Assembly: GCF_027947595.1 (NCBI RefSeq)
Contig: NZ_CP116257.1
Location: forward strand, 1,550,001 to 1,614,000
Source of the DNA: Streptomyces lienomycini
Lineage (GTDB): Bacteria; Actinomycetota; Actinomycetes; Streptomycetales; Streptomycetaceae
Reading direction: 5' to 3'
DNA: 64,000 bases
Below are positions 39,197-47,420 of this stretch, one piece after another (position 1 is the stretch's first letter; each line of letters starts with the position of its first letter). The notes beneath the pieces are model-generated. The model did not search any database and was not told where the DNA came from. It worked only from the letters and a program-made list of their open reading frames with translations. Position numbers and translations under genes: made by a program.

Positions 39197-40156
39197 TCAG
39201 CGCCTGCCGCCGGAGGGCACGGCCGGACCGTCCGCGCCCGACCGCGCGGGCCGCCCGGACCGCGCGAGCCGAGTACGGGACGCGCCACCCCCGCGTCGGA
39301 CGACGGCCACGGCCGCGAGGCCGACCGCCAGGCCCAGCGCGGTCTGGACGCCGAAGTGCTCGCCGAACATGAGGGCGCCCCACACGGCCGTCACCGGTGC
39401 CATCAGGAACATGAGCGTGTTGACCTCGGTGATCCCGGACCGCCGCAGGATCAGCCAGTACAGCCCGTAGCCGCCGAAGGTGGGCAGGACCACCAGCCAG
39501 GCGGTCGCCACCCAGAACGAGGAGTCGGCGGGCGGCGTCGCCGACCCGGTCCCGAGAGCCAGGCCGGAGAAGAGGACGGCGCTGGTCGCACAGTGGATCG
39601 TCAGCGCCACCCGGGGGGCGACGGGGGCGCGGGTCCGGCCCTCCAGGAACGTGGCCGCCACCAGGGAGAGCATGCCGAGGAAGGGCACGAGGTAGGCCCA
39701 CCAGGCCACCTCCGCGCCCGCCGCCGCCGCGTCGGCGACCGTCACCGTGGCCACACCCGACAGTCCGAGCCACAGTCCGAGCCACTGCCCCCGCGAGACG
39801 TACTGCCGCAGCAGCGGTCCGGCGAGCGCACCGGCGACGAGTGGCTGGACGCCGTCGATGAGGGCGGTGGTGCCGCTGGAGACGCCGAGCGCGATGGCGT
39901 AGTACACGCTGAGCAGGTAGCCGCTCTGCGACAGCGCGCCTATGGCGATCTGCCGGCCGGCGCCCCGGAGAGTCAGTCCCCGCCACGCCGCCCGGGAGAG
40001 CGCCGCGGCGGCGACCAGGACCACCGCGAGCGGCAGGAAGCGCCACATCAGGAGGGTGGGCGTGGCCGCGGTCTCCGCACCGAGCTTGGCGCCGATGAAG
40101 CCGGAGCTCCAGCACAGTACGAAGGCGGCCGGGAGCAGGGTGTTCACGTCGACCAC
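39197..40156 (-). CDS. EamA/DMT-family transporter
   Basis: The 319-aa protein has ten membrane helices in two EamA repeats. The first starts NTLLPAAFVLCWSSGFIGAK and includes GALSQSGYLLSVYYAIALGV and SSGTTALIDGVQPLVAGAL. The second has FGGYGLYWLILRRSGITEVN and LMAPVTAVWGALMFGEHFG. The tail is basic and disordered. DMT proteins of this kind export amino acids or other metabolites. The GTG start at 40156 is followed by another at codon 4. It is divergent from the TetR gene at 40224, with two palindromic operators between. Confidence 0.88.
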   Translation of the reverse strand: MVDVNTLLPAAFVLCWSSGFIGAKLGAETAATPTLLMWRFLPLAVVLVAAAALSRAAWRGLTLRGAGRQIAIGALSQSGYLLSVYYAIALGVSSGTTALIDGVQPLVAGALAGPLLRQYVSRGQWLGLWLGLSGVATVTVADAAAAGAEVAWWAYLVPFLGMLSLVAATFLEGRTRAPVAPRVALTIHCATSAVLFSGLALGTGSATPPADSSFWVATAWLVVLPTFGGYGLYWLILRRSGITEVNTLMFLMAPVTAVWGALMFGEHFGVQTALGLAVGLAAVAVVRRGGGASRTRLARSGRPARSGADGPAVPSGGRR

Positions 40157-40163
40157 TTCCAGA

Positions 40164-40215
40164 GTAGACAGATCGGTTTACTCGCCCCGGGTGTCCACTA
40201 TACAGACCGGTATAC
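40164..40215. promoter_or_regulatory. Two TetR operators between eamA-like and tetR genes
   Basis: GTAGAC-N6-GTTTAC (40164-40181) and CTATAC-N6-GTATAC (40198-40215) share the pattern GTANAC-N6-GTNTAC, with the inner CAGA-CGGT bases conserved as well. Their centres are 34 bp apart. They fill most of the 67-base gap between the divergent genes, so they must overlap both promoters. Confidence 0.75.
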
Positions 40216-40223
40216 TTGAGGTC

Positions 40224-40808
40224 ATGGGTCCAGAAGAGAAACCGCGCCGCGTCCGGATGACGCCCGGCGCGCGACGGGTATTGGAGGCCGCCGAGCGGCT
40301 GTTCTACGCGCACGGCATCCATGCCGTCGGCGTGGATCTCGTCGCCGCCGAGGCCGGGGTGACCAAGAAGACGCTGTACGACCGGTTCGGCTCGAAGGAG
40401 CAGATCGTCGTGGAGTACCTGGCCGGGCGCGACGAGCGCTGGCGGGAGCTGCTGGCCGCGCGGCTTGAGACGGCGGGGGAGGAGCCCGCGGACCGGGTGG
40501 TGGCCGTCTTCGAGGCGTCGCGCGCGTGGTCGGCGCGGTACGGGGCCAGGGGGTGCAGCATGATCAACGCACATGCGGAGATCGGCGACCCGGCCCATCC
40601 GGCGCACCCGGTCATCACCGGGCAGAAGCGGTGGATGCTCGACCTGTTCACCGGCCTGGCCCGGGAGATCGACCCGGCCGGAGCGGACCGGCTGGGGCGG
40701 ACGCTGACGCTGCTGCACGAGGGGGTGCTGGTCGCCCACGGGCTGGGGATCGTCCCCGACCCCTTCGGCGCCGCCCTCGACGAGGTGCGGGAACTGCTGC
40801 GCAGGTGA
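40224..40808 (+). CDS. TetR-family repressor
   Basis: The 194-aa protein has an N-terminal HTH (RVLEAAERLFYAHGIHAVGV, VAAEAGVTKKTLYDRFGSKE) and a C-terminal TetR_C domain with the GARGCSMINAHAEIGDPAHP pattern typical of this subgroup. The ATG follows TTGAGG. The divergent EamA transporter and the operator pair at 40164-40215 make it the likely autoregulated repressor of that exporter. The ligand is unknown. Confidence 0.9.
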   Translation: MGPEEKPRRVRMTPGARRVLEAAERLFYAHGIHAVGVDLVAAEAGVTKKTLYDRFGSKEQIVVEYLAGRDERWRELLAARLETAGEEPADRVVAVFEASRAWSARYGARGCSMINAHAEIGDPAHPAHPVITGQKRWMLDLFTGLAREIDPAGADRLGRTLTLLHEGVLVAHGLGIVPDPFGAALDEVRELLRR

Positions 40809-40964
40809 AACGGGCGGCGGCCCGGGGGCGTGCCGCTACGGTGCGCCCGCGGGAGGGGGAGGCGGTCGGCGGACCGCTCGGTCGCCCGGTACGACGCGAT
40901 CCACCGGACGATCGGCCGGCCCGGCCGCCGTATCCGGGTCCGGGCCGCCGTCGACGTGGATCGC

Positions 40965-40980
40965 CGCCCCCGAGGGGGCG
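40965..40980 (-). terminator. Short hairpin after the yceI-like gene
   Basis: CGCCCCCGAGGGGGCG folds into a 6-7 bp GC stem, 7 bases past the end of the minus-strand YceI gene. The remainder of 40809-40964 shows no gene. Confidence 0.4.
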
Positions 40981-40987
40981 CGGGGTG

Positions 40988-41545
40988 TCACGCCTGCTTG
41001 ATCGCCGAGATGTCGAAGTTCAGCTTGATCTTGTCGGACACCAGCACGCCGCCCGTCTCCAGGGCCGCGTTCCAGGTGAGCCCCCACTCCGAGCGCTTGA
41101 TCTCGGCCTTGCCCTCGAAGCCGACGCGCTCGTTGCCGAACGGGTCCTTGGCGGCGCCGTTGAACTCCAGGTCGATGCTGAGCGGCTTGGTCGTGCCGAG
41201 GATCGACAGGTCGCCGGTGATGCGGTAGTCGTCGCCGCCCAGGGACTCCGCCTTGGTGGAGCGGAAGGTCATCTTCGGGTGTTCGCCCGTGTTGAAGAAG
41301 TCCGAGCTCTTCAGGTGGCCGTCGCGGTCGGGGGAGCCCGTGTCGATGCTGTCCATCGTGATGTCGAGGGTCGCGGTGGAGCGGGACGGGTCGGCGCCGT
41401 CCAGGTGCAGCGTGCCGGTGAAGTCCAGGAACCGGCCCTTGACGTTCGTGACCATGGCGTGGCGTGCCGTGAACCCGATCGTCGTGTGGGCGGGGTCGAC
41501 GGTGTAGTCGCCGGTCAGCGTGGAGAGGTCGGGGGTGGTGGTCAT
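40988..41545 (-). CDS. YceI-family lipid-binding protein
   Basis: The 185-aa product is a YceI-domain lipocalin-like beta-barrel. It has the opening YTVDPAHTTIGFTARHAMVT, then VKGRFLDFTGTLHLDGADPS, DGHLKSSDFFNTGEHPKMTF, GDLSILGTTKPLSIDLEFNG, and EWGLTWNAALETGGVLVSDK near the end. It has no signal peptide, so it is probably cytoplasmic and may bind isoprenoid chains, as shown for relatives. The start ATG has CACGGAGG at ideal spacing. A 14-bp palindrome 49 bases upstream suggests repression by a MarR-like protein that is not encoded next door. Confidence 0.92.
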   Translation of the reverse strand: MTTTPDLSTLTGDYTVDPAHTTIGFTARHAMVTNVKGRFLDFTGTLHLDGADPSRSTATLDITMDSIDTGSPDRDGHLKSSDFFNTGEHPKMTFRSTKAESLGGDDYRITGDLSILGTTKPLSIDLEFNGAAKDPFGNERVGFEGKAEIKRSEWGLTWNAALETGGVLVSDKIKLNFDISAIKQA

Positions 41546-41593
41546 GGTGTCCTCCGTGAGGGATCGGGGCCCGGCACGGACCGAAGCCCATAA

Positions 41594-41607
41594 GTTGAAT
41601 GTTCAAC
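41594..41607. promoter_or_regulatory. MarR-like palindrome upstream of yceI-like gene
   Basis: GTTGAATGTTCAAC is a perfect 6+6 inverted repeat around TG, in an AT-rich island between the YceI gene and the divergent lyase gene. The TTGAA/TTCAA core is typical of MarR-family operators, and MarR genes often neighbour yceI. Confidence 0.5.
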
Positions 41608-41712
41608 CAGTCCAACGGTGTCGACTGTAGACCTATTCCGCGCGGGCATCAACAGTCACGCACGGCGTGGCGCGCGTGCCGTTCCGATTCCGGCCGCGGC
41701 GTGATAGACGGC

Positions 41713-44046
41713 ATGAGCATGACCCCACAGCGCCCCACCGCTCCCACCCGCCGCGCCGTCCTGCTCGCCGCGGCCCTGGCCACCGGCCTCACGGCCGCCC
41801 CCCGCGCGGCAGCCGCCGCCGACCCCTACGAGGCCCTCCGCCTGCGCTGGCTCGAGATCGCCCTCGGCACCGGCTACGACCCGGCCGCCGAGCCGTACGC
41901 CTCCCGCCTCGCCGAGACCGGCGAACGCGCCCGCGACCACCGCGCCACCATGACGCCCACCCCCACGTCCCTGTGGCCGGACCACCCCTTCGACCCGCCC
42001 GCCGGCATCACCTTCGCCTACGGCCGCCTGTGGACGATGACCGAGGCGTACGTCCAGCAGGGCACCGGCTCCACCGGCGACCCGGCGCTCCTCGCCGACA
42101 TCCTGCGCGGCCTCGACCACCTGTCGGCCACCGTCTACCACCCCGCCACCACCCGCTACGGCAACTGGTGGGAATGGCAGATCGGCAGCCCCCGCCTCCT
42201 GACGGACATCACGGCCGCCCTGTACGACCACCTCGGCGCCGACCGCGTCGCCGCCGCCTGCGCCGCCGTCGACCACTTCGTCCCCGACTCGATGCTCGGC
42301 GACTACACCGGCACCTCCACCGGCGCCAACCGTGTCGACCTGTGCCGCTCCGTCGCCCTGCGCGGCATCCTCGGCCGGGACCCCGCCAAGATCACGCTGG
42401 CCCGGGACGCCCTCTCCCCGGTCTTCCCGTACGTCACCGAGGGCGACGGGCTCCACGCCGACGGCTCCTTCGTCCAGCACACCTGGATCGCCTACTCGGG
42501 CACGTACGGCCAGGTCATGCTGGACGGTCTGGGCCGGCTGTTCACCCTCCTCGCCGGATCCGAGTGGGAGGTGACGGACCCCGGCAGGCAGATCGTCCTC
42601 GACAGCGTCGAGCACGCCTACGCGCCCCTCGTCCACGACGGACTCGTCATGGACGCGGTCAACGGACGCGCGATCAGCCGGGGTTACCTCAAGAGCGACG
42701 ACCTGCACGTCATGCGCGGCGACCACTTCCACGGCCAGCAGCTGATCGCCGCCATGGCCGTCCTCGCGGGCGGCGCGAGCGACACCGAACGCCAGCGCTG
42801 GCACGCCCGGATCAAGGGCTGGATCGAGCGGGACACCGTCACCCCGCTCCTCACCGCGCCCCAGTTCCCGGTCGCCGACCTGGCCAGGTTGCACACGATC
42901 GCCGACGCCCCGGGCGGGGCCGCACCCGAACCCACCGGACACCGGCTCTTCGCGGCCATGGACCGCGCCGTCCACCGCCGCCCCGCCTTCACCGCGGCCC
43001 TCGCCATGGCCAGCGACCGCATCGCCCACTACGAGTGCGGCAACGGCGAGAACCCGCGCGGCTGGCACACCGGTGCGGGCATGCTGACCTGGTGGGTCAA
43101 CGGGACCAGGTCCGACCAGTACACGGACTGGTTCTGGCCCACCGTCGACTGGTACCGGCTCCCCGGCACCACCGTCTCCACCCGGCGCCTGGCCGACCGG
43201 GCGGGCGGCGAGTGGGGCGCACCCAAACCCGACGTCCGCTGGGTCGGCGGCACCACCGACGGCGAGTACGCGGCCGTGGGTCAGCACCTCAAGGGGCTCG
43301 GTTCGACCCTCGAAGCCCGCAAGTCCTGGTTCCTCCTCGACGACTCCGTGATCTGCCTGGGTGCCGGCATCACGTGCGCCGACGGCGTCCCGGTCGAGAC
43401 GATCGTGGACAACCGCAACCTGGGGGAGGGCGGCGACCAGGCCCTCGTACGCGGCCGGCACTGGGCCCACCTGGAGGGCCACGGCGGCTGGATCGTGCCC
43501 GAGGGCGACCTGCGGACCCTGCGCGAGGACCGCACCGGCGCCTGGTCCGACATCAACACCACCAGCACGACCGAGCGCCGTACCCGGCGATGGCAGACCC
43601 TCTGGCTGGACCACGGCACGGACCCGGACGACGCCGGCTACGTCTACGTCCTCATGCCGGGCGCCTCCCGGGGAGCGGTGGCACGCCGGGCCGCCGACCG
43701 CCACCGGTTCACCGTCCTGGCCAACGACGACCGGTGCCAGGCGGTCGCCGCCCCACCGCTCGGACTGACGGCCGCCAACTTCTGGCAGGCCGGCACGGCG
43801 GGCCCGCTCACCGCGACGGCCGGGGCGAGCGTGCTGGTCCGTCGCCGGGGGCGCGGCGCTACCCTCTGCGTCAGCGAACCGCCGCGCACCGGAGAGCCCC
43901 TGGAGATCGTCTGGGACCACCCGGTGAAGGCCGCGCTGCGGGCCGACGAGACGGTCGAGGTCCTCGCGACCGGCAGCCGACTCCACCTCCGCATCACTCC
44001 AGGGGTGGTATGTACCACCCATGAATGTGAGGTGACTCTCAGCTGA
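41713..44046 (+). CDS. Secreted polysaccharide lyase family 8 (hyaluronate/chondroitin/xanthan lyase-like)
   Basis: The product is about 777 aa. The N-terminus has twin Arg followed by a hydrophobic run (TRRAVLLAAALATGLTAAP), suggesting Tat or Sec export. The alpha/alpha toroid domain holds the PL8 catalytic set: Asn151 in YGNWWEWQIGSPR, His256 and Tyr265 in FVQHTWIAYSGTYG, and a Glu in YECGNGENPRGWHTGAGM. The C-terminal half is the beta-sandwich supersandwich. The enzyme cleaves acidic polysaccharides by beta-elimination; which substrate cannot be told. ATG codons at 41713 and 41719 and a GTG at 41701 are all in frame, without a strong ribosome binding site. Confidence 0.9.
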   Translation: MSMTPQRPTAPTRRAVLLAAALATGLTAAPRAAAAADPYEALRLRWLEIALGTGYDPAAEPYASRLAETGERARDHRATMTPTPTSLWPDHPFDPPAGITFAYGRLWTMTEAYVQQGTGSTGDPALLADILRGLDHLSATVYHPATTRYGNWWEWQIGSPRLLTDITAALYDHLGADRVAAACAAVDHFVPDSMLGDYTGTSTGANRVDLCRSVALRGILGRDPAKITLARDALSPVFPYVTEGDGLHADGSFVQHTWIAYSGTYGQVMLDGLGRLFTLLAGSEWEVTDPGRQIVLDSVEHAYAPLVHDGLVMDAVNGRAISRGYLKSDDLHVMRGDHFHGQQLIAAMAVLAGGASDTERQRWHARIKGWIERDTVTPLLTAPQFPVADLARLHTIADAPGGAAPEPTGHRLFAAMDRAVHRRPAFTAALAMASDRIAHYECGNGENPRGWHTGAGMLTWWVNGTRSDQYTDWFWPTVDWYRLPGTTVSTRRLADRAGGEWGAPKPDVRWVGGTTDGEYAAVGQHLKGLGSTLEARKSWFLLDDSVICLGAGITCADGVPVETIVDNRNLGEGGDQALVRGRHWAHLEGHGGWIVPEGDLRTLREDRTGAWSDINTTSTTERRTRRWQTLWLDHGTDPDDAGYVYVLMPGASRGAVARRAADRHRFTVLANDDRCQAVAAPPLGLTAANFWQAGTAGPLTATAGASVLVRRRGRGATLCVSEPPRTGEPLEIVWDHPVKAALRADETVEVLATGSRLHLRITPGVVCTTHECEVTLS

Positions 44047-44200
44047 CGGCTTTGTGTGACCTCTACAAGCCGGAGGGCCTCTGAGCAGTCGAAAAGGCTG
44101 CGTGTCGCGCGAGTACTGTTCGGTGCTACCAGGAAAACGGGCCGGAGACTGTACGGAGTCGACGCCGCGCATTCCTTGGTCGGCTTCGTACAGTCGCTAC

Positions 44201-45784
44201 ATGACCGTTTTGGATGAGGCGCCGGGTGAGCCGACGGACGCGCGCGGGCGAGTGGCCGAGCTGCACGAGATCCGTGCGCAGGCGCTGGCCGGGCCGAGCG
44301 AGAAGGCTACGGCGGCGCAGCACGCCAAGGGCAAGCTGACGGCGCGGGAGCGGATCGAGCTGCTCCTGGACGCGGGTTCGTTCCGCGAGGTCGAGCAGTT
44401 GCGCCGGCACCGGGCGACCGGGTTCGGCCTGGAGGCGAAGAAGCCGTACACCGACGGTGTCATCACCGGCTGGGGCACCGTCGAGGGCCGTACGGTCTTC
44501 GTCTACGCCCACGACTTCCGGATCTTCGGCGGTGCGCTGGGCGAGGCCCACGCGACGAAGATCCACAAGATCATGGACATGGCCATCGCGGCCGGTGCCC
44601 CGCTGGTCTCCCTGAACGACGGTGCCGGAGCCCGTATCCAGGAGGGCGTCAGCGCCCTGGCCGGGTACGGCGGCATCTTCCAGCGCAACACCAGGGCGTC
44701 CGGCGTCATCCCGCAGATCAGCGTGATGCTCGGCCCCTGCGCGGGCGGCGCGGCCTACAGCCCCGCCCTCACGGACTTCGTGTTCATGGTCCGCGACACC
44801 TCGCAGATGTTCATCACGGGCCCGGACGTGGTCAAGGCCGTCACCGGCGAGGAGATCACGCAGAACGGACTGGGCGGCGCCGACGTGCACGCCGAGACGT
44901 CCGGCGTGTGCCACTTCGCCTACGACGACGAGGAGACCTGCCTCGCCGAGGTCCGCTACCTCCTCTCCCTCCTCCCGCAGAACAACCGGGAGAACCCGCC
45001 CCGCACCGAGTCCTCCGACCCCGCGGACCGCCGCGGCGACGTCCTGCTCGACCTGGTCCCGGCGGACGGCAACCGGCCGTACGACATGGTCAAGGTGATC
45101 GAGGAACTCGTCGACGAGGGCGAGTACCTGGAGGTCCACGAGCGCTGGGCCCGCAACATCATCTGCGCCCTGGCCCGCCTGGACGGACAGGTCGTCGGCA
45201 TCGTCGCCAACCAGCCGCAGGCCCTGGCCGGCGTCCTGGACATCGAGGCGTCGGAGAAGGCCGCCCGCTTCGTCCAGATGTGCGACGCCTTCAACATCCC
45301 GATCATCACCCTCCTGGACGTACCCGGCTTCCTGCCCGGCGTCGACCAGGAACACGGCGGCATCATCCGCCACGGCGCCAAACTCCTCTACGCCTACTGC
45401 AACGCGACCGTGCCGCGGATCTCGCTCATCCTGCGCAAGGCGTACGGAGGTGCTTACATCGTCATGGACTCCCAGTCCATCGGCGCCGACCTCACCTACG
45501 CCTGGCCGACCAACGAGATCGCCGTCATGGGCGCCGAGGGCGCCGCCAACGTCATCTTCCGCCGTCAGATCGCCGACGCCGAGGACCCCGAGGCCATGCG
45601 GGCCCGCATGGTCAAGGAGTACAAGGCCGAACTGATGCACCCCTACTACGCGGCCGAACGCGGCCTGGTCGACGACGTCATCGACCCCGCCGAAACCCGC
45701 GAGGTGCTCATCAGCTCCCTGGCGATGCTCCGCACCAAGCACGCCGACCTGCCCTCCCGCAAGCACGGCAACCCGCCGCAGTGA
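44201..45784 (+). CDS. accB: Acyl-CoA carboxylase beta subunit (AccB)
   Basis: The 527-aa carboxyltransferase transfers CO2 from biotin to acetyl- or propionyl-CoA, giving malonyl-/methylmalonyl-CoA for fatty acids and polyketides. The N and C crotonase-like halves are intact (GAGARIQEGVSALAGYGGIF, GPCAGGAAYSPALTDFVFM, DVPGFLPGVDQEHGGIIRHG). Residue 420 is Ile, within AYGGAYIVM. Published work on S. coelicolor carboxylases places Ile here in AccB and Asp422 in the propionyl-specific PccB, so this is the AccB type. The ATG at 44201 starts MTVLDEAPGE. It is followed by accE. The biotinylated alpha subunit is encoded elsewhere. Confidence 0.95.
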   Translation: MTVLDEAPGEPTDARGRVAELHEIRAQALAGPSEKATAAQHAKGKLTARERIELLLDAGSFREVEQLRRHRATGFGLEAKKPYTDGVITGWGTVEGRTVFVYAHDFRIFGGALGEAHATKIHKIMDMAIAAGAPLVSLNDGAGARIQEGVSALAGYGGIFQRNTRASGVIPQISVMLGPCAGGAAYSPALTDFVFMVRDTSQMFITGPDVVKAVTGEEITQNGLGGADVHAETSGVCHFAYDDEETCLAEVRYLLSLLPQNNRENPPRTESSDPADRRGDVLLDLVPADGNRPYDMVKVIEELVDEGEYLEVHERWARNIICALARLDGQVVGIVANQPQALAGVLDIEASEKAARFVQMCDAFNIPIITLLDVPGFLPGVDQEHGGIIRHGAKLLYAYCNATVPRISLILRKAYGGAYIVMDSQSIGADLTYAWPTNEIAVMGAEGAANVIFRRQIADAEDPEAMRARMVKEYKAELMHPYYAAERGLVDDVIDPAETREVLISSLAMLRTKHADLPSRKHGNPPQ

Positions 45785-45801
45785 TCCGAGGAGCCACCTC
45801 C

Positions 45802-46008
45802 ATGTCCTCCATGTCCACTCCCGACATCCGCGTCGAGAAGGGCCACGCCGAGCCCGAGGAAGTCGCCGCCATCACGGCGCTCCTCCTGGCCCGCGCCGCC
45901 GCCCGCCCCGTCGAGATCGCGCCGACCCACGGCGGCGGCCGAGCCCGCGCGGGCTGGCGCCGCCTGGAACGCGAGCCGGGCTTCCGCGCCCCGCACAGCT
46001 GGCGCTGA
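45802..46008 (+). CDS. accE: Acyl-CoA carboxylase epsilon subunit
   Basis: The 68-aa product begins MSSMSTPDIRVEKGHAEPEE and continues VAAITALLLARAAARP and an Arg/Gly-rich end with WRRLEREPGFRAPHSWR. This matches the small epsilon subunit that activates the AccA2-AccB complex in Streptomyces. GAGGAG lies 8 bases before the ATG at 45802. Starting at Met4 would give 65 residues, the length I recall for S. coelicolor AccE. It follows accB by 17 bases and is terminated at once. Confidence 0.92.
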   Translation: MSSMSTPDIRVEKGHAEPEEVAAITALLLARAAARPVEIAPTHGGGRARAGWRRLEREPGFRAPHSWR

Positions 46009-46016
46009 CCTGAGAT

Positions 46017-46054
46017 GCGAGCAGGGCCCCTCCGCCAGGAGGGGCCCTGCTCGC
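46017..46054 (+). terminator. Terminator of accB-accE
   Basis: A perfect 17-bp stem (GCGAGCAGGGCCCCTCC and complement) with a GCCA loop is followed by TTTC. It starts 8 bases after the stop. Confidence 0.92.
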
Positions 46055-46058
46055 TTTC

Positions 46059-46133
46059 AGGGGCGCGGGGAACTGCGCGACCAGCCACGACGCACCCGCA
46101 CCCGACAACGCACCCGCACCCGCACTCGGCAAC
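46059..46133. repeat. Dispersed Streptomyces repeat plus short tandem array
   Basis: 46059-46092 (AGGGGCGCGGGGAACTGCGC then GACCAGCCACGACG) is a copy of an intergenic element very common in Streptomyces genomes, usually right after genes. It runs into a tandem array of CGCACC/CGCACCCGCA units to 46133. Confidence 0.6.
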
Positions 46134-46170
46134 AAAACCGCCCCCGACGGCCCGGTGGCCGCAGGGGGCG
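46132..46170 (-). terminator. Terminator of the first-listed cvn operon
   Basis: On the minus strand a CGCCCCC/GGGGGCG stem with an inner GGCC pairing is followed by GGTTTTGTTG. The T-rich tail is on the correct side for the cvnD gene ending at 46192. Confidence 0.7.
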
Positions 46171-46191
46171 TGTCGCAGGCTGAGCGACGTG

Positions 46192-46773
46192 CTAACGCAA
46201 CCGCGCCATCAGCGCGTGCTCCACGAGCGTGATGAGCGCGGACTTCGCGTCGGCCCGATGCCGCGCGTCCGTCGTGATGATCGGCGTGTCCGGACCGATC
46301 TGCAGCGCCTCCCGGACCTCGTCCGGGTTGTACGGCTGCTGCCCGTCGAACCCGTTCAGCGCGATCACGAACGGCAGTCCGCTGTTCTCGAAGTAGTCGA
46401 CCGCCGGGAAGCAGTCGGCCAGCCGCCTCGTGTCGACCAGCACGATCGCGCCGATGGCGCCGCGGACCAGGTCGTCCCACATGAACCAGAAGCGGTCCTG
46501 GCCCGGCGTACCGAACAGGTACAGGATCAGGTCCTGGTCGAGCGTGATGCGGCCGAAGTCCATGGCGACCGTCGTGGTCGTCTTGTCCCCCGTGTGGGTG
46601 AGATCGTCGATGCCCGCGGACGCGGATGTCATCACGGCCTCGGTGCGCAGCGGATTGATCTCCGAGACGGCGCCGACGAACGTGGTCTTGCCCACGCCGA
46701 AGCCGCCCGCCACCACGATCTTCGCGGAAGTGGTGGAGCGGGAAGGCCCTCCGCTAGAGCTTGCGAAGTCCAC
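46192..46773 (-). CDS. cvnD2: Conservon GTPase CvnD
   Basis: The 193-aa protein is a Ras-like small GTPase of the MglA/CvnD type. The P-loop GGFGVGKT is at residues 23-30, with switch regions around TTTTVAMDFGRITLD and LYLFGTPGQDRFWF. The G3 motif DxxGQ is altered to GTPGQ and the G4 motif NKxD to NGFD, as in other conservon GTPases. It is the last gene of cvnA-B-C-D and overlaps cvnC by 20 bases. Known: CvnD works downstream of the CvnA sensor at the membrane, in a complex likened to eukaryotic G-protein receptors. The number 2 is given by synteny with S. coelicolor and is tentative. Confidence 0.93.
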   Translation of the reverse strand: MDFASSSGGPSRSTTSAKIVVAGGFGVGKTTFVGAVSEINPLRTEAVMTSASAGIDDLTHTGDKTTTTVAMDFGRITLDQDLILYLFGTPGQDRFWFMWDDLVRGAIGAIVLVDTRRLADCFPAVDYFENSGLPFVIALNGFDGQQPYNPDEVREALQIGPDTPIITTDARHRADAKSALITLVEHALMARLR

Positions 46774-47326
46774 TGAGCACCCTTTCGAGCAGTGTCACGT
46801 CTGGCTGGCCGCCGGCGCTCTCGTCGCCGCCGGGCTGATGGATGGCGACCAGGCCCGCCTCCGCCAAGTCGGCGACGAGGATCCTGGCCACGCCGAGAGG
46901 GATCGTCAGGAGGGCCGAGACCTCGGCCACCGACTTGATCTCACGGCAGAGATTGCAGATCCGCTGATGCTCGGGCAGCTGGCCCTGCATCTGGTGCGGC
47001 TGCGCGGTGGTGTGCACCAGCGCCTCGATGGCGAGCTGGTACCGGGGCCTGGTGCGGCCGCCCGTCATGGCGTACGGACGCACCAGGGGGTTGTTCGACG
47101 CCCCGGCGGGCGCAGGCTCGGGGGTGCGGCGCTGCGGCTGCACGGGCTGGATGCGCGGAGCGTGCGGCTGGTCGTACGGCGAAGGGCCGGGGCCCTGCGG
47201 CGCGTACGGCTGCCGGTGGCTCGGCACGGAGGGGTAGCCGTACCCGTTCGCCGAGCCGTCGCCCCGGCCCTGACCCGGGCCGTACGACCAGTTGCCCGCT
47301 GACGGACCGCCTGGGGGTGTTGCCAC
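46754..47326 (-). CDS. cvnC2: Conservon protein CvnC (DUF742)
   Basis: The 190-aa product has a Gly/Tyr/Pro-rich disordered N-terminus of about 75 residues. The DUF742 domain, a winged-helix-like fold, follows: LVRPYAMTGGRTRPRYQLAI, PEHQRICNLCREIKSVAEVS and ALLTIPLGVARILVADLAEA to the end. The CNLC cysteine pair is distinctive. The GTG has GGAGGAAC upstream. It is made with CvnD by a 20-base overlap. It probably bridges the sensor complex and the GTPase. Its N-terminus is much longer than in the neighbouring conservon copy. Confidence 0.92.
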   Translation of the reverse strand: MATPPGGPSAGNWSYGPGQGRGDGSANGYGYPSVPSHRQPYAPQGPGPSPYDQPHAPRIQPVQPQRRTPEPAPAGASNNPLVRPYAMTGGRTRPRYQLAIEALVHTTAQPHQMQGQLPEHQRICNLCREIKSVAEVSALLTIPLGVARILVADLAEAGLVAIHQPGGDESAGGQPDVTLLERVLSGLRKL

Positions 47327-47420
47327 TTGTTCCTCCTCCGACTGTGCCTGGCACCCATCGCTGTGGAGCCGCGTCCCGAAACTTTACGGCCACGGGACAC
47401 CAAAACGCACCGTCTGTCCT

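Noticed and set aside
37776..40739. A 987-codon minus-strand frame across the Gly-rich protein, EamA and TetR genes
   Set aside because: It crosses several real genes on both strands and shows no domain. It is a product of the GC bias.
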